From: Chryseobacterium sp. MA9 | GTDB taxonomy: Bacteria; Bacteroidota; Bacteroidia; Flavobacteriales; Weeksellaceae | Assembly (NCBI RefSeq): GCF_024399315.1 | Contig: NZ_CP075170.1 | Coordinates: 4,849,501 to 4,913,500, forward strand | DNA length: 64,000 nt | Direction: 5' to 3' | In this document: positions 51,764 through 61,340 of the stretch, piece by piece | How positions within the stretch are numbered: position 1 is the stretch's first letter | Layout: the number at the start of each line of letters is the position of its first letter | Notes under the pieces: generated by a model | The model's input: the letters and a program-made list of their open reading frames with translations, nothing else | The model's database searches: none | Told to the model about the DNA's origin: nothing | Position numbers and translations under genes: made by a program

Positions 51764-53692
51764 ATGACAAAATTGTACCTTTTGGTGCTGGGATTTTTAT
51801 TTTCTCAGCAGTTCTATGGCCAGAAGCTTGAACAAAACACTGATATGAAAGGATTGATCGAAAAAGAGAAAAAATCCTTTACACAAAAAATGAATATCGG
51901 GAATACGAATCCCAATACACTGAATTACGATTTACAGTATCAAAGAATGGATGTTACTCTTAATCCGGCTTCCAATAATATTTCCGGATCCGTAACTTCT
52001 CATTTTAAGCCTACTCAGAATATGGGGAGCATTTATTTTGATCTGACAACTTCTTTAACAGTTTCTCAGGTTAAATATCATGGAAACAACCTTGTTTTTC
52101 AACAACTTCCTTCCAATGAAGTGAAAATTGATTTTCAGACTCCGGTCACTGCCAATACGCTGGACTCTCTGACTATTCATTATTCAGGAGTGCCACCTAG
52201 TGCCAATGGAGCCTTTACAACTGCTACTCAAGGCGGAGTACCGGTACTTTCTACTTTGAATGAGCCCTATGGTGCGCAGGACTGGTTTCCTACCAAGCAG
52301 AGTTTAAATGATAAAATTGATAGATTTGATTTTAAAATTACAACACCATCTAACTATAGTGTAGCAGCCAATGGAAAGCTGATGTCCGAAACTTTTCCTA
52401 CAGGATCAACGAAGCTTACTTTCTGGAGAACGATGTATCCTACACCAGCATATCTGATCGCGTTGTCTATTACTAACTTCGTCAAACTTACTGATACAAT
52501 CGGAAACCCGCCTTTTCCTTTTGTGAATTATATTTATCCATCCACCAATTCAAATGCCACCAGTATAGCCAATATAAACTGGACAAAACAGGTTATGAAT
52601 ACTTTTGAAACCTATTTTGGCTCTTATCCTTTCCGTAATGAAAAATACGGACATATGGAATTTATGTACGGAGGAGGTATGGAACATCAGACTATGTCTT
52701 CCATGGGAGGTTGGAGTAGACAGCTTATTGCCCATGAACTTGCCCACCAGTGGTTTGGTGATAAAGTAACTTGTGGTGCATGGAATGATATCTGGCTGAA
52801 TGAAGGTTTTGCAACTTTTGGAGAGCACCTTGCCAATGAAAAACTACTGATGACCAATACCGAATTCCTGAATTATCTGCAAGGTCAGTCCAACTACATT
52901 ACAGCAAGTACAACAGGAACTGTTTATGTGCCAGATTCCGGACTTTCCAGTATCAACAGAATATTTGACAGCAGACTATCTTATTCCAAAGGAGGATATG
53001 TTTTGAGAATGCTGAAGTGGATTTTAGGAGATGTTGCTTTTTATCAGGCGCTCAAAGACTATCACGCAAGACCGAATTTGGCATACAGCTATGCGCGTAC
53101 TGCGGATTTTAATGCTTCTTTACTTCAGTCTACCGGGACAGATTTTACGGAATTTTTTAATGACTGGGTGTATGGAGAAGGATATCCTACCTATACTATA
53201 AAATGGATGCAGGGCGGTAATCAGGCTTTATTTAAAGTTTCTCAGACACAAAGCAGTTCTAACGTAAGTTTTTTCGAAATGCCATTACCCATAAAAGTAA
53301 CCGGAACTTCAGGGCAAACTGCTTATCTGGTCCTTAACAATACTTCAAATAACCAAAGTTTTTTAGAATCTGTAACATTCCCTATTGCAAGTGTTCAGTT
53401 CAATTATGAGTACCAGATTCTGGAGAAAAACTCTACCGTTACTCAGGATAATACCTTAAGTGTTTCTTCTGTTGAGAAAGAAAGTTTTGGACTTTATCCA
53501 AACCCTGCAAAAAATGAAATTAATCTGAAAGGAATCAACAGAGCTAAGGATTTTACAATTCATGCTGTAGACGGAAAACTGGTAGGAAAAGGAACTTATC
53601 AGCCAGGTAAAGCGATTGGGATTTCAGAATTGGTTCCAGGAACTTACTTCATTACGATTGATGAAAAAAGCATCAAATTTATCAAGCATTAA
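51764..53692 (+). CDS. Secreted M1-family aminopeptidase with T9SS signal
   Basis: 642 residues. Signal peptide ends QFYGQ (residue 19-20). The N-terminal beta-saddle domain (about 45-235) is followed by the M1 catalytic domain with GGGMEHQTM (the GxMEN-type exopeptidase motif, here with H), HELAHQWFGDKVTC (H324, E325, H328) and NEGFATFGE. The last 75 residues are a T9SS type A domain (FGLYPNPAKNEINLKG...GTYFITID). It should release N-terminal residues from peptides outside the cell, completing the work of the M36 protease. It lacks the long M1 C-terminal helical domain, as in other short T9SS members. Confidence 0.92.
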   Translation: MTKLYLLVLGFLFSQQFYGQKLEQNTDMKGLIEKEKKSFTQKMNIGNTNPNTLNYDLQYQRMDVTLNPASNNISGSVTSHFKPTQNMGSIYFDLTTSLTVSQVKYHGNNLVFQQLPSNEVKIDFQTPVTANTLDSLTIHYSGVPPSANGAFTTATQGGVPVLSTLNEPYGAQDWFPTKQSLNDKIDRFDFKITTPSNYSVAANGKLMSETFPTGSTKLTFWRTMYPTPAYLIALSITNFVKLTDTIGNPPFPFVNYIYPSTNSNATSIANINWTKQVMNTFETYFGSYPFRNEKYGHMEFMYGGGMEHQTMSSMGGWSRQLIAHELAHQWFGDKVTCGAWNDIWLNEGFATFGEHLANEKLLMTNTEFLNYLQGQSNYITASTTGTVYVPDSGLSSINRIFDSRLSYSKGGYVLRMLKWILGDVAFYQALKDYHARPNLAYSYARTADFNASLLQSTGTDFTEFFNDWVYGEGYPTYTIKWMQGGNQALFKVSQTQSSSNVSFFEMPLPIKVTGTSGQTAYLVLNNTSNNQSFLESVTFPIASVQFNYEYQILEKNSTVTQDNTLSVSSVEKESFGLYPNPAKNEINLKGINRAKDFTIHAVDGKLVGKGTYQPGKAIGISELVPGTYFITIDEKSIKFIKH

Positions 53693-53750
53693 ATTAATGA
53701 TCGGAAAGTATAAATAAGTACTTTGCTTATCATTGACGATAAAATAATAA

Positions 53751-53774
53751 GAAGCTTTCAGATATGAAAGCTTC
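53751..53774. terminator. Bidirectional hairpin between the M1 peptidase and cupin-like genes
   Basis: GAAGCTTTC / GAAAGCTTC with a 6-base loop and A/T tracts outside. Its right arm lies in the last codons of the cupin-like gene. Confidence 0.7.
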
Positions 53775-54635
53775 TTTGTTTTCTAACAGCTTTAGCTCCT
53801 CTTTTCCGGGCTATCTTTACTTTGTATTCAAACCATTTTTCTTTGAATAGTTTGCGCATGAGATTATCAAAATGTCTGGTGATGACTAAGTTTTTAAATC
53901 CTCTCCATTTTTCAAGCGGGCTTGATGGAAGTGCTCTTACAGATATGGAATACCCTTCTGTATCATACTGAATATAGTGCCACCATCCGGAAGGAATATA
54001 AAGCGTTTCACCTGGATGAATGACTGCTTCATAGCCATTTAAATAGCGTAGAGCCGGATATTTTCTGTAATCCGGATTTTTAATCTGAGCCAGACTATGG
54101 AAATTGTAGGGTAGTTTATACATAAAATCAGACTGTTCCCATGGGAAGAGCCAAATTCTTTTGATTCCTTGGAATTGTGTTATAAAAACGTGTGACATAT
54201 CAATGTCAATATGATTTCTGGTTACAGAACCTTCACCTCCAAAAAACATAAAAGGCAGCCATTTCAGTATTTTACCACTTGTAACATCATTGTAGATAAT
54301 ATCATTTTAAGTTCGGGTTTTATTTTCAATAAGTTAAATAAAAAAAGCCGGTGTTCAGTAGGAGCAGACTGTATAAGATTGAGATATTCTGAAAATGTAC
54401 TTTGTGCTATAGGATCACTTGCCACTCTATCAAGAGAATCAAGTTCACTGCCGTAAATATTTACCTTATGATCTCCTGCAATTTCTTTGAAATACTCGTA
54501 ATTCCATTTTTTGAAGGCAGGGCTTTCCGGATGTATAAAATCTTTAATAATAACTGGAACTCTCGGCTTCATATGGTCCTTAATAAAGGTTTCTGTACTG
54601 ATTTTCTTTATTTTTTGTACCGGCTTTAATCTCAT
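53758..54635 (-). pseudogene. Cupin-like (JmjC-type) oxygenase gene with one-base frameshift
   Basis: Two frames on the minus strand make one protein of about 292 residues. The first (from 54635) runs to FNLLKIKPEL and then leaves frame; the second continues after codons that read D-I-I-Y-N-D-V-T-S-G-K-I-L-K-W-L-P-F-M-F-F-G-G. Adding one base near 54304-54310 (in CTTAAAATGAT) restores the frame, and the total of 878 bases becomes 879. The cupin_8/JmjC fold shows RNHIDIDMSH (Fe ligands H and D) and IPSGWWHYIQY. Such enzymes hydroxylate proteins or small molecules. Real mutation or sequencing error cannot be told apart here. Confidence 0.8.
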
Positions 54636-54793
54636 ACTTTCAAAATTTAAACAAATATAAATATTATCCTACTAAATTTATAGACTAATAGTGTTAAAAC
54701 TGAAAACTGAACTGATTTTTTAGAATTAAACGTATAAAGGGTTTTATTTTACTGCCTTTTTAGTAAATTAGCACATCTAAAAAATTACTAAAA

Positions 54794-55990
54794 ATGATCT
54801 CTGAAAAATACCTTCAACATTTACAGAACGAACTTCAGAATATTGAGAATGACGGACTTTACAAAAGAGAAAGAATCATCACTTCTCAGCAAAGTGCAGA
54901 AATAGAGGCTAACGGGAAAAAGCTTTTGAACTTCTGTGCAAATAATTATCTGGGATTATCCAACAATCCGGAAGTAATGAAAGCGTCTCAGGAAATGATT
55001 CAGTCTCACGGATATGGGATGTCATCGGTACGTTTCATTTGTGGAACACAAGATATTCACAAGGATTTGGAGAAAAAAATTGCTGACTTTTTAGGTCTTG
55101 AAGATACCATCCTTTATGCAGCAGCATTTGATGCAAATGGTGGTGTTTTTGAACCATTGTTTACAGAAGAGGATGCTATTATTTCAGATGAACTGAATCA
55201 TGCTTCGATCATTGACGGTGTTCGTCTTTGTAAAGCAGCAAGATACAGATATAAAAACAATAATATGGAGGATCTGGAAGCTCAGTTGATTACAGCTTCT
55301 GAAAAGAACCACCGTTTCAAAATTATTGTAACAGACGGAGTATTCTCAATGGACGGTATTGTTGCAGACTTAAAAGGAGTTTGCGACCTTGCAGATAAAT
55401 ATGATGCTTTGGTAATGGTAGACGATTCTCACGCAACAGGTTTTATCGGAAAAACGGGCCGTGGAACCCACGAAGCTAATGAAGTAATGGGTAGAGTAGA
55501 TATCATCACTTCTACATTAGGAAAAGCTTTAGGAGGAGCTTTAGGAGGTTTTACTTCCGGTAAAAAAGAGATCATTGATATGCTGAGACAGCGTTCAAGA
55601 CCCTATTTATTCTCCAACTCTTTAGCACCTGGAATTGTAGGAGCTGCTTTGAAAGTATTGGATATGATTTCGGATAATACTTCCCTTCGTGATCAGGTAA
55701 TGGAAAATGCAGAGTACTTCAGAACGGAAATGAAAGCGAAAGGTTTTGATATTCCGGACGGAGATGCTGCTATTGTTCCGGTAATGCTTTACGATGCTCC
55801 GCTTTCTCAGAAAATGGCTGAAAAGCTTATGGATGAAGGTATTTACGTGATCGGATTCTTCTATCCTGTAGTACCTAAAGGAAAAGCGAGAATCAGAGTA
55901 CAGCTATCTGCTGCTCATACCAAAGAACATTTGGATAAAGCGATTGCGGCTTTTGAAAAAGTTGGAAAAGAATTAGGAGTGATTTCTTAA
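54794..55990 (+). CDS. kbl: Glycine C-acetyltransferase (2-amino-3-ketobutyrate CoA ligase)
   Basis: 398 residues of the alpha-oxoamine synthase family. PLP is bound by the lysine in STLGKALGG (K244); other marks are NNYLGLSNNPEV, GTQDIHKDLE and VDDSHATGFIGKTGRGTHE. It makes acetyl-CoA and glycine from 2-amino-3-ketobutyrate, the second step of threonine breakdown after threonine dehydrogenase, which is not in the window. Single gene with a strong terminator. Confidence 0.93.
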   Translation: MISEKYLQHLQNELQNIENDGLYKRERIITSQQSAEIEANGKKLLNFCANNYLGLSNNPEVMKASQEMIQSHGYGMSSVRFICGTQDIHKDLEKKIADFLGLEDTILYAAAFDANGGVFEPLFTEEDAIISDELNHASIIDGVRLCKAARYRYKNNNMEDLEAQLITASEKNHRFKIIVTDGVFSMDGIVADLKGVCDLADKYDALVMVDDSHATGFIGKTGRGTHEANEVMGRVDIITSTLGKALGGALGGFTSGKKEIIDMLRQRSRPYLFSNSLAPGIVGAALKVLDMISDNTSLRDQVMENAEYFRTEMKAKGFDIPDGDAAIVPVMLYDAPLSQKMAEKLMDEGIYVIGFFYPVVPKGKARIRVQLSAAHTKEHLDKAIAAFEKVGKELGVIS

Positions 55991-56023
55991 TCATTACGTT
56001 GATTAAAATAATGGAAATATAAT

Positions 56024-56060
56024 GTTCGGCTCGGGGCAGCAAAGCTGCCCCGAGCCGAAC
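56024..56060 (+). terminator. GC-rich perfect hairpin after kbl
   Basis: Seventeen-base perfect stem GTTCGGCTCGGGGCAGC with an AAA loop and its complement, followed by TATTTTTTAT. Far more GC-rich than any other terminator in the window. Confidence 0.8.
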
Positions 56061-56137
56061 TATTTTTTATATAAAATCTGTTTTACTTATATTTTCCTGA
56101 TCAAAAGAAATTTATTTTTAACAATTAGATAAAAACT

Positions 56138-56145
56138 TATCTTTG
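56138..56145 (+). promoter_or_regulatory. -7 box before the 156-residue membrane protein gene
   Basis: TATCTTTG, exact consensus, 18 bases before the ATG at 56164. The TTG at 56143 inside this box is therefore not the start codon. Confidence 0.55.
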
Positions 56146-56163
56146 TGCCTGATTAAAATTGAG

Positions 56164-56634
56164 ATGTTTTTAAAGTCCAAATATCAAGTTATATTTTCGA
56201 AGCCAAAAAAATCTATATTATCTAAAATTGAAGAGGGTATATTTCGCAGGTTTCCTGATTATAATGGTAAAAAATTTAAAGGTGAAGTAACTGATGATGG
56301 ATTTGAAGTAAAAGTGATGGGAAATGAATACTTGTCTTTTATAGGAAAATTTGTTTCAGACAAAAATAATGAAGAGCTTCTTAACGTATCCATTGGAGTT
56401 AAATATTTTGATGTACTCATTCTTGTTCTTCTTTTAGGGATTTTTGTTCCTTTTTATACGGATGAAAATTCTGGAACCACGTATGGAATTATATTCATCT
56501 CTCTGGGGCTGGCTATTTTTATGGGATATTCTTATTACAATAATGTAAAGGATATGAAAAAGATTTTTTTTGATGTACTGAAGAATTTCGACCAGGATTG
56601 TAAAATTATTTCTATCAATAAATTTATTTATTAA
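56164..56634 (+). CDS. Membrane protein of unknown function
   Basis: 156 residues. A basic, soluble N-terminal part (about 1-75) is followed by two membrane helices (YFDVLILVLLLGIFVPFY and TYGIIFISLGLAIFMGYSY) and a short soluble tail. I do not recognise a family. The pattern of a cytoplasmic beta-rich part and a helical hairpin resembles small PH-like membrane proteins, only as an impression. The hemJ ATG begins one base after its stop, so the two share an mRNA. Confidence 0.65.
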   Translation: MFLKSKYQVIFSKPKKSILSKIEEGIFRRFPDYNGKKFKGEVTDDGFEVKVMGNEYLSFIGKFVSDKNNEELLNVSIGVKYFDVLILVLLLGIFVPFYTDENSGTTYGIIFISLGLAIFMGYSYYNNVKDMKKIFFDVLKNFDQDCKIISINKFIY

Positions 56635-56635
56635 A

Positions 56636-57187
56636 ATGCTTTACACAATAATAAAAGCACTACACATTATCTTCATGGTAAGCTATTTTGCGGGGATTTT
56701 TTATCTCGTAAGGATTTTCGTTTACTATAAAGATACCGATGAATTTTCTGAAGAAAAAAAGAAAATTCTGAGAGAGCAGTACACCTTTATGGCCAGAAGA
56801 CTGTGGAATATTATCACCGTTCCTGCGGGGGTAATCATGGCGGTATGCGGATTGGTCATGATCTTTTTAAACCCGGGACTGATGAAAATGGGATGGTTTC
56901 ACTTAAAACTGACCTTCCTGATCGGGCTTGCCATTTATCATTACTGGTGTTGGAAAAAAGTTCTTCATTTAAAAGGCTTACATGGGGATACTCTGCCCAT
57001 TGCCAATATCAAACTTAGACAGGCCAATGAAATTGCTACGTTCATTCTGTTTCTGGTCGTATTTACCGTTATTTTAAAATCGATGGTGATCGAATACTGG
57101 TGGCAATTAATTGCAGGATTTTTCGTTCTTGTATTTCTGATCATGATGACAGTGAAATTGGTTAATAAAAAAAAAAAAAACAAATAA
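56636..57187 (+). CDS. hemJ: Protoporphyrinogen IX oxidase HemJ (CopD-like family)
   Basis: 183 residues with four membrane helices. Conserved residues of HemJ are visible: KALHIIFMVSYFAGIFYLVRIFVYY (His in helix 1), REQYTFMARRLWNIITVPAG, the WFHLKLTFLIGLAIYHYW segment, and KLRQANEIATFILF. HemJ oxidises protoporphyrinogen IX in haem synthesis in bacteria without HemG or HemY. The C-terminal lysine codons contain a run of 14 A (57167-57180), prone to slippage but affecting only the last residues. It precedes gldF by 59 bases. Confidence 0.87.
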   Translation: MLYTIIKALHIIFMVSYFAGIFYLVRIFVYYKDTDEFSEEKKKILREQYTFMARRLWNIITVPAGVIMAVCGLVMIFLNPGLMKMGWFHLKLTFLIGLAIYHYWCWKKVLHLKGLHGDTLPIANIKLRQANEIATFILFLVVFTVILKSMVIEYWWQLIAGFFVLVFLIMMTVKLVNKKKKNK

Positions 57188-57246
57188 TTGTGGAGTAGGA
57201 CGTATGTCTGAGAACATTCATCCTTTTTACATCTTACAAAAAAACT

Positions 57247-57975
57247 ATGATTGCAATTTTAAAGAAAGAACTTTGGAGTTACTTTGGAAACTGGAGTGCA
57301 TGGGTGATCATTGCCGCTTTCAGTCTGATAGCAACTCTTTTCCTATTCTTTTTCGACAACGATTCTAATATTTTTGAGATCGGAATGGCCTCACTGCAGA
57401 GCTATTTCGTATTGGTTCCATGGCTGCTGATGTTTATCATTCCGGCCCTTTCTATGAAAACTTTTGCGGAAGAACAGCAAACCGGAACATTAAACTGGCT
57501 TTTCTCACAGCCATTGAAGATTTCAGAACTTGTAACCGGAAAATTCCTTTCCGTATGGATTGTTGGGATTCTATGTCTTATTCCTTCACTGATTTACCTT
57601 TATACAGTATATGTGCTTGGAGTTCCTGCAGGAAATATAGACCTTGGAATGACCTTAGGAAGTTACCTTGGATTGATTATTTTAATTGCGGCATTTGCTG
57701 CAGTGGGAATTTTGGCTTCTTCATTGTCACAGAACCAGATTATGGCTTACCTGTTGGGTGTTTTCATGTGCTTTATTATGTATTTCGGAATCGAGCAGCT
57801 GGCAAGTTATAAATTATTGGGAGGTGCAGATTTTATCCTTCAGAATATTGGTTTCTATCAACATTTCTTAGGTTTTACAAGAGGACTTATTGATTTTAAA
57901 GATATCGCCTATTTTGTTCTTGTCATCGGGGCTTCATTAGTATTGTCCAATCATTTTATAAACAAAAAGAAGTAG
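57247..57975 (+). CDS. gldF: Gliding motility ABC transporter permease GldF
   Basis: 242 residues with six membrane helices and the ABC-2 permease motif MKTFAEEQQTGTLNWLFSQPLKISELVTGKF. With GldG it matches the gldFG pair of Bacteroidota, which together with the ATPase GldA forms an ABC complex needed for gliding in Flavobacterium johnsoniae; many Chryseobacterium keep it while not gliding visibly. The gldG gene starts 4 bases after its stop. Confidence 0.9.
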   Translation: MIAILKKELWSYFGNWSAWVIIAAFSLIATLFLFFFDNDSNIFEIGMASLQSYFVLVPWLLMFIIPALSMKTFAEEQQTGTLNWLFSQPLKISELVTGKFLSVWIVGILCLIPSLIYLYTVYVLGVPAGNIDLGMTLGSYLGLIILIAAFAAVGILASSLSQNQIMAYLLGVFMCFIMYFGIEQLASYKLLGGADFILQNIGFYQHFLGFTRGLIDFKDIAYFVLVIGASLVLSNHFINKKK

Positions 57976-57979
57976 AATT

Positions 57980-59650
57980 ATGAAGAAGATCAATGCTAAA
58001 TCTCCACTGGGAATATTCTTATTTGCAATTGTTCCTTTAGTAATTATCCTGACCTATTCGGGAATCAGATTAGACTTAACAAAAGAAAAAAGATATACTC
58101 TTTCTGATAGTACAATCAAAGTGCTGGAGTCCGTTAAAAAGCCTCTGACTGTTGAAGTATATCTGGAAGGAGATTTCCCGGCAAGTTTCAAACAGCTGCA
58201 AAGCGAAACGAAATTCATGCTGGAAGAATTCAGAAAAATTAATCCGAAGATCGATTTTAAATTCATAGATCCGATTAAAACAAAAATGTCTCAGGACACC
58301 CTGATGGCAATGGGGATGCAGCCGTCTATACTTCCGGATGTAAAAGATGGAAAGATTTCACAGATCACGCTTTTCCCATATGCAGTGATCAAACATGGAA
58401 ATGACGGTGTTTCTATACCTTTGGTGGTGCAACAGGCAGGAATTGATGCTGATCAGCAGCTGACAAGATCTATTGAAGGATTGGAATATAACCTTGTTTC
58501 TAACATTAAAAATATTGCTGCTGCCAAGAGAAAAAAAATCGGAATTCTGGTCAATCATGATGAATTGAACCCAGATGAATTTCAGGGATTTGTACAGCTT
58601 GCAATGGAAAATTATGATGCAGGGCCTATTATTCCTAAAAACCAGACTGAACTTTCATTGGAAGATATCCCGTTATTGAGGCAGATGAGTGCTTTGGTAA
58701 TTGCAAAACCAAGAAAAGCTTTTACAGATAATGAAAAAGTAATTCTTGACCAGTATATTATGAACGGAGGAAAAACACTTTGGATGATTGATGCAGTAAA
58801 TGCTGAAATGGATACCTTAACAAGATCCAAAAAAGTAATGCCTTTCCCGATAGACATCAATATGACAGACTTCTTTTTCAATTATGGGATAAGAATTAAT
58901 CCTGCTTTGGTAAAAGACGTTAAAAAGTTTGCCCTATTAAGACTGGTTACGGGAGAAGTGAGTGGAAACCCTCAATACACAAGCCTGCCTTGGCCTTATT
59001 ATCCGCTTGGAATTGCTGAAAATAATAATCCGATCACAAAAAATATCAACCCCGTAAAATTTGAATTCCCAACTTCTATTGATACTTTAGGAGGAAGAAA
59101 AAATATCAAAACAAAAGTTCTTTTCGAATCCAGTGAAAGAACATTATTGAAACAGGTTCCGAACTATGTAGATCTGAAAGAAATTGCAAGCGTAGACAGT
59201 CTTGGACAAATGGAAAAAACAAGTACTCCAAAGATCTTTGCTGTGGCTTTGGAAGGAAAGTTTAATTCTGCCTATGCATCCAGAATTGAAAGAAAATCTT
59301 ACCCTGGTTTCAAAACTTCGAGCCCGGAAAACAAAATGATCGTTATTGCAGACGGTGATGTAGGGAGAAATAAAGTGATCAAAGGAAAACCGCTTCCATT
59401 GGGCGTAGATCTGCTGACAAACGAGCAGTTTGGAAACGAACAGTTCCTGAGAAATGCCTTGGATTATTTGTTAGACGACAGTAATCTGATGGAGCTGAGA
59501 AACAGAAATATCGAAGAGAGACTTCTTGACAGACAACGAATTACTGAAGAGAAATCCACATGGCAGTGGCTGAATTTACTGCTTCCATTAGCAATTATCG
59601 GTCTTATCGGAGCATTGTTCTTCTGGTTAAGAAAAAAGAAATTTGGATAA
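57980..59650 (+). CDS. gldG: Gliding motility ABC substrate-binding component GldG
   Basis: 556 residues. An N-terminal membrane helix (about 10-27), a long extracytoplasmic part of the ABC_transp_aux type (LTKEKRYTLSDSTIKVLESVKKPLTVEVYLEGDFPASFKQL, NGGKTLWMIDAVNAEMDTL), a conserved VIADGDVGRNKV segment and a C-terminal helix (about 530-548, LLLPLAIIGLIGALFFWL). It works with GldF. The family length is normal, and the operon ends with the hairpin at 59659. Confidence 0.9.
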   Translation: MKKINAKSPLGIFLFAIVPLVIILTYSGIRLDLTKEKRYTLSDSTIKVLESVKKPLTVEVYLEGDFPASFKQLQSETKFMLEEFRKINPKIDFKFIDPIKTKMSQDTLMAMGMQPSILPDVKDGKISQITLFPYAVIKHGNDGVSIPLVVQQAGIDADQQLTRSIEGLEYNLVSNIKNIAAAKRKKIGILVNHDELNPDEFQGFVQLAMENYDAGPIIPKNQTELSLEDIPLLRQMSALVIAKPRKAFTDNEKVILDQYIMNGGKTLWMIDAVNAEMDTLTRSKKVMPFPIDINMTDFFFNYGIRINPALVKDVKKFALLRLVTGEVSGNPQYTSLPWPYYPLGIAENNNPITKNINPVKFEFPTSIDTLGGRKNIKTKVLFESSERTLLKQVPNYVDLKEIASVDSLGQMEKTSTPKIFAVALEGKFNSAYASRIERKSYPGFKTSSPENKMIVIADGDVGRNKVIKGKPLPLGVDLLTNEQFGNEQFLRNALDYLLDDSNLMELRNRNIEERLLDRQRITEEKSTWQWLNLLLPLAIIGLIGALFFWLRKKKFG

Positions 59651-59658
59651 AATATAAT

Positions 59659-59687
59659 AAAGTCCGGAAGATGTTCTTCCGGACTTT
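59659..59687. terminator. Terminator after gldG
   Basis: Perfect stem AGTCCGGAAGA / TCTTCCGGACT with a TGT loop, T tract after; 11 bases past the stop. A good fit for both convergent genes. Confidence 0.88.
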
Positions 59688-59733
59688 TATTTTAACAACT
59701 TATTATTGAGTTGTAATAATCTTAATTAATAAT

Positions 59734-60552
59734 TCATCTTTCCAATACAGGAATAAGGTGTTCCCAGTTCAGCTGTTTTGCATAATCTAAAGCGGTTTTT
59801 CCTTTTTTAGACTGGATATTTCTATCTGCTCCAGCTTCTAAAACAATCTGTACAGTGGTTAAATTCCCTGCAATGGTTTCTTTATGAAGAAGTGTCAGGC
59901 CGTCTTCATCAGCTTGGGTAAGTTCATCCGGATATTGTTGTAAGAACTTTGCAAATTCCTCCTTCATATTTTTACTCATTGGATGTTCGATAAGGTTTTC
60001 AGGATTTTCTTTTTGGTTATTCACGACAAGGATATCATTAAAATCTCCAAAATCAAGTTGCCAGGCATTATCGTGTTCCTTTCTTTCTGCATCAGACATA
60101 TCAGCGCGCATTTTCTGGATGGTAAATCCTCCGTAAGCTTTCGGAAGTGGAGAGGAGGAGGATGAAAACAGTTTGGAAAGTCCCTTTGGTTTCTGTACAC
60201 TCGGAGTGATGGCAAAAAGCCAGTCACTGATGTTTTGTAAAGGAATTTCAACATAATCACCCACCTGGACGTTCTTAAGGCTGTTGGGTTCATTAATCAA
60301 ATATCCTCTCACATGATCTCCGTCAAAGAATATTTCATTAATCCACATATGTTCTACCAAATTTTCTCCGGTTTCTTCATCCTGCTCCTCAAAAGCCGTT
60401 TTAACGCATGATACATTAAGTCCGGGAATGATTCTTCTGTATTCCCAGGACTGTTCACGCCAGAAATACTTAAAGGTTTCCTGAGCCTTTTTGTAAGCTT
60501 CAATCATTTCAGGATCATTTCCGTCTGCAAAAAAAATTGGGTTCTCTTCCAT
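59734..60552 (-). CDS. DUF2314 protein with C-terminal ankyrin repeats
   Basis: 272 residues, no signal peptide. The first 160 include a DUF2314 domain (AQETFKYFWREQSWEYRRIIPGLNVSCVKTAF, EHMWINEIFFDGDHVRGYLINEPNSLKNVQVGDYVEIPL). The last 65 hold two ankyrin repeats (DGLTLLHKETIAGNLTTVQIVLEAGADRNIQSKKGKTALDYA). Both are protein-binding modules common in immunity-like proteins; a contact-toxin immunity role is possible but no toxin is near. Cytoplasmic. Head of a run of three minus-strand small genes. Confidence 0.85.
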   Translation of the reverse strand: MEENPIFFADGNDPEMIEAYKKAQETFKYFWREQSWEYRRIIPGLNVSCVKTAFEEQDEETGENLVEHMWINEIFFDGDHVRGYLINEPNSLKNVQVGDYVEIPLQNISDWLFAITPSVQKPKGLSKLFSSSSSPLPKAYGGFTIQKMRADMSDAERKEHDNAWQLDFGDFNDILVVNNQKENPENLIEHPMSKNMKEEFAKFLQQYPDELTQADEDGLTLLHKETIAGNLTTVQIVLEAGADRNIQSKKGKTALDYAKQLNWEHLIPVLER

Positions 60553-60591
60553 TTAATAATTTTGTTGTGATTGGTGTGTTGAAAATATAGA

Positions 60592-61230
60592 TTATTGTTG
60601 GTAGGATTCTTTGGGAAGTAAAGCGGCTGTTTTGTAATAGCTGATGTCGGTAGTTATCTGATCCTGAAGATCCTGGAATGTATCATAGTCATAATGTATC
60701 CAGTTTTCTTCATGGTCGGGATCCGGAGTTTTGTCTATAGCCAGTTCCAGTTTTCCGTCTTCCTGATAGCTGCATTCTATAGCTGCATATTTTTCACCCT
60801 TATCATCATTGGTATACCAGCATTTTATGGTTCTTTCGAGTTGTGGTTGATGGGTTTCGTTGTCTATAACCTGTGAGCAGATAAAGTTTTCAGGGTCGTC
60901 CGCTTTGAAAACGGTTTTAGAAATTAAGGGCAGTTCATCAACAGATAAGGAATAAAGTTTATTGGTAGAAATAATAAATCCATCACCTGTTTCTTTTTTT
61001 TCAATATCAAAAAAGTCAGATTTTTCCTTAAGATAATTTACTACCTGCGTCTCGTCTTCTTCGTCACTTAGAAAATAATTGATGTTGTAAACACTGTCTT
61101 CGTTGATGAATTCAATTTCTTTTAGGAAATCGGAACCTTCCTCATAATAATACAGATGATATTCGCTTAGCTTCACAGCTTTACTTTTGGAGATAATTTC
61201 TCCAAAAATGTTTTTGTACACTTTTCTCAT
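60592..61230 (-). CDS. Acidic cytoplasmic protein of unknown function
   Basis: 212 residues, strongly acidic (for example FLSDEEDETQVV and PDPDHEENWIHYDYD), no signal peptide or membrane helix. I recognise no family. The start at 61230 reads MRKVYKNIFGEIISKSKAVK and is the first ATG of the frame. It lies between the DUF2314-ankyrin gene and the DUF4268 gene, all on the same strand but with 40-110 base gaps. Confidence 0.7.
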   Translation of the reverse strand: MRKVYKNIFGEIISKSKAVKLSEYHLYYYEEGSDFLKEIEFINEDSVYNINYFLSDEEDETQVVNYLKEKSDFFDIEKKETGDGFIISTNKLYSLSVDELPLISKTVFKADDPENFICSQVIDNETHQPQLERTIKCWYTNDDKGEKYAAIECSYQEDGKLELAIDKTPDPDHEENWIHYDYDTFQDLQDQITTDISYYKTAALLPKESYQQ

Positions 61231-61340
61231 TTTTAATCATGTTATTTAGTTTCATCTATTAGTTTAAGTGGTATCGCAAAGATAAGTTTTCTTTTTTATC
61301 TAAGCTTGAAGTGTGAAACAGTATTTATTTCGTAAGTATT

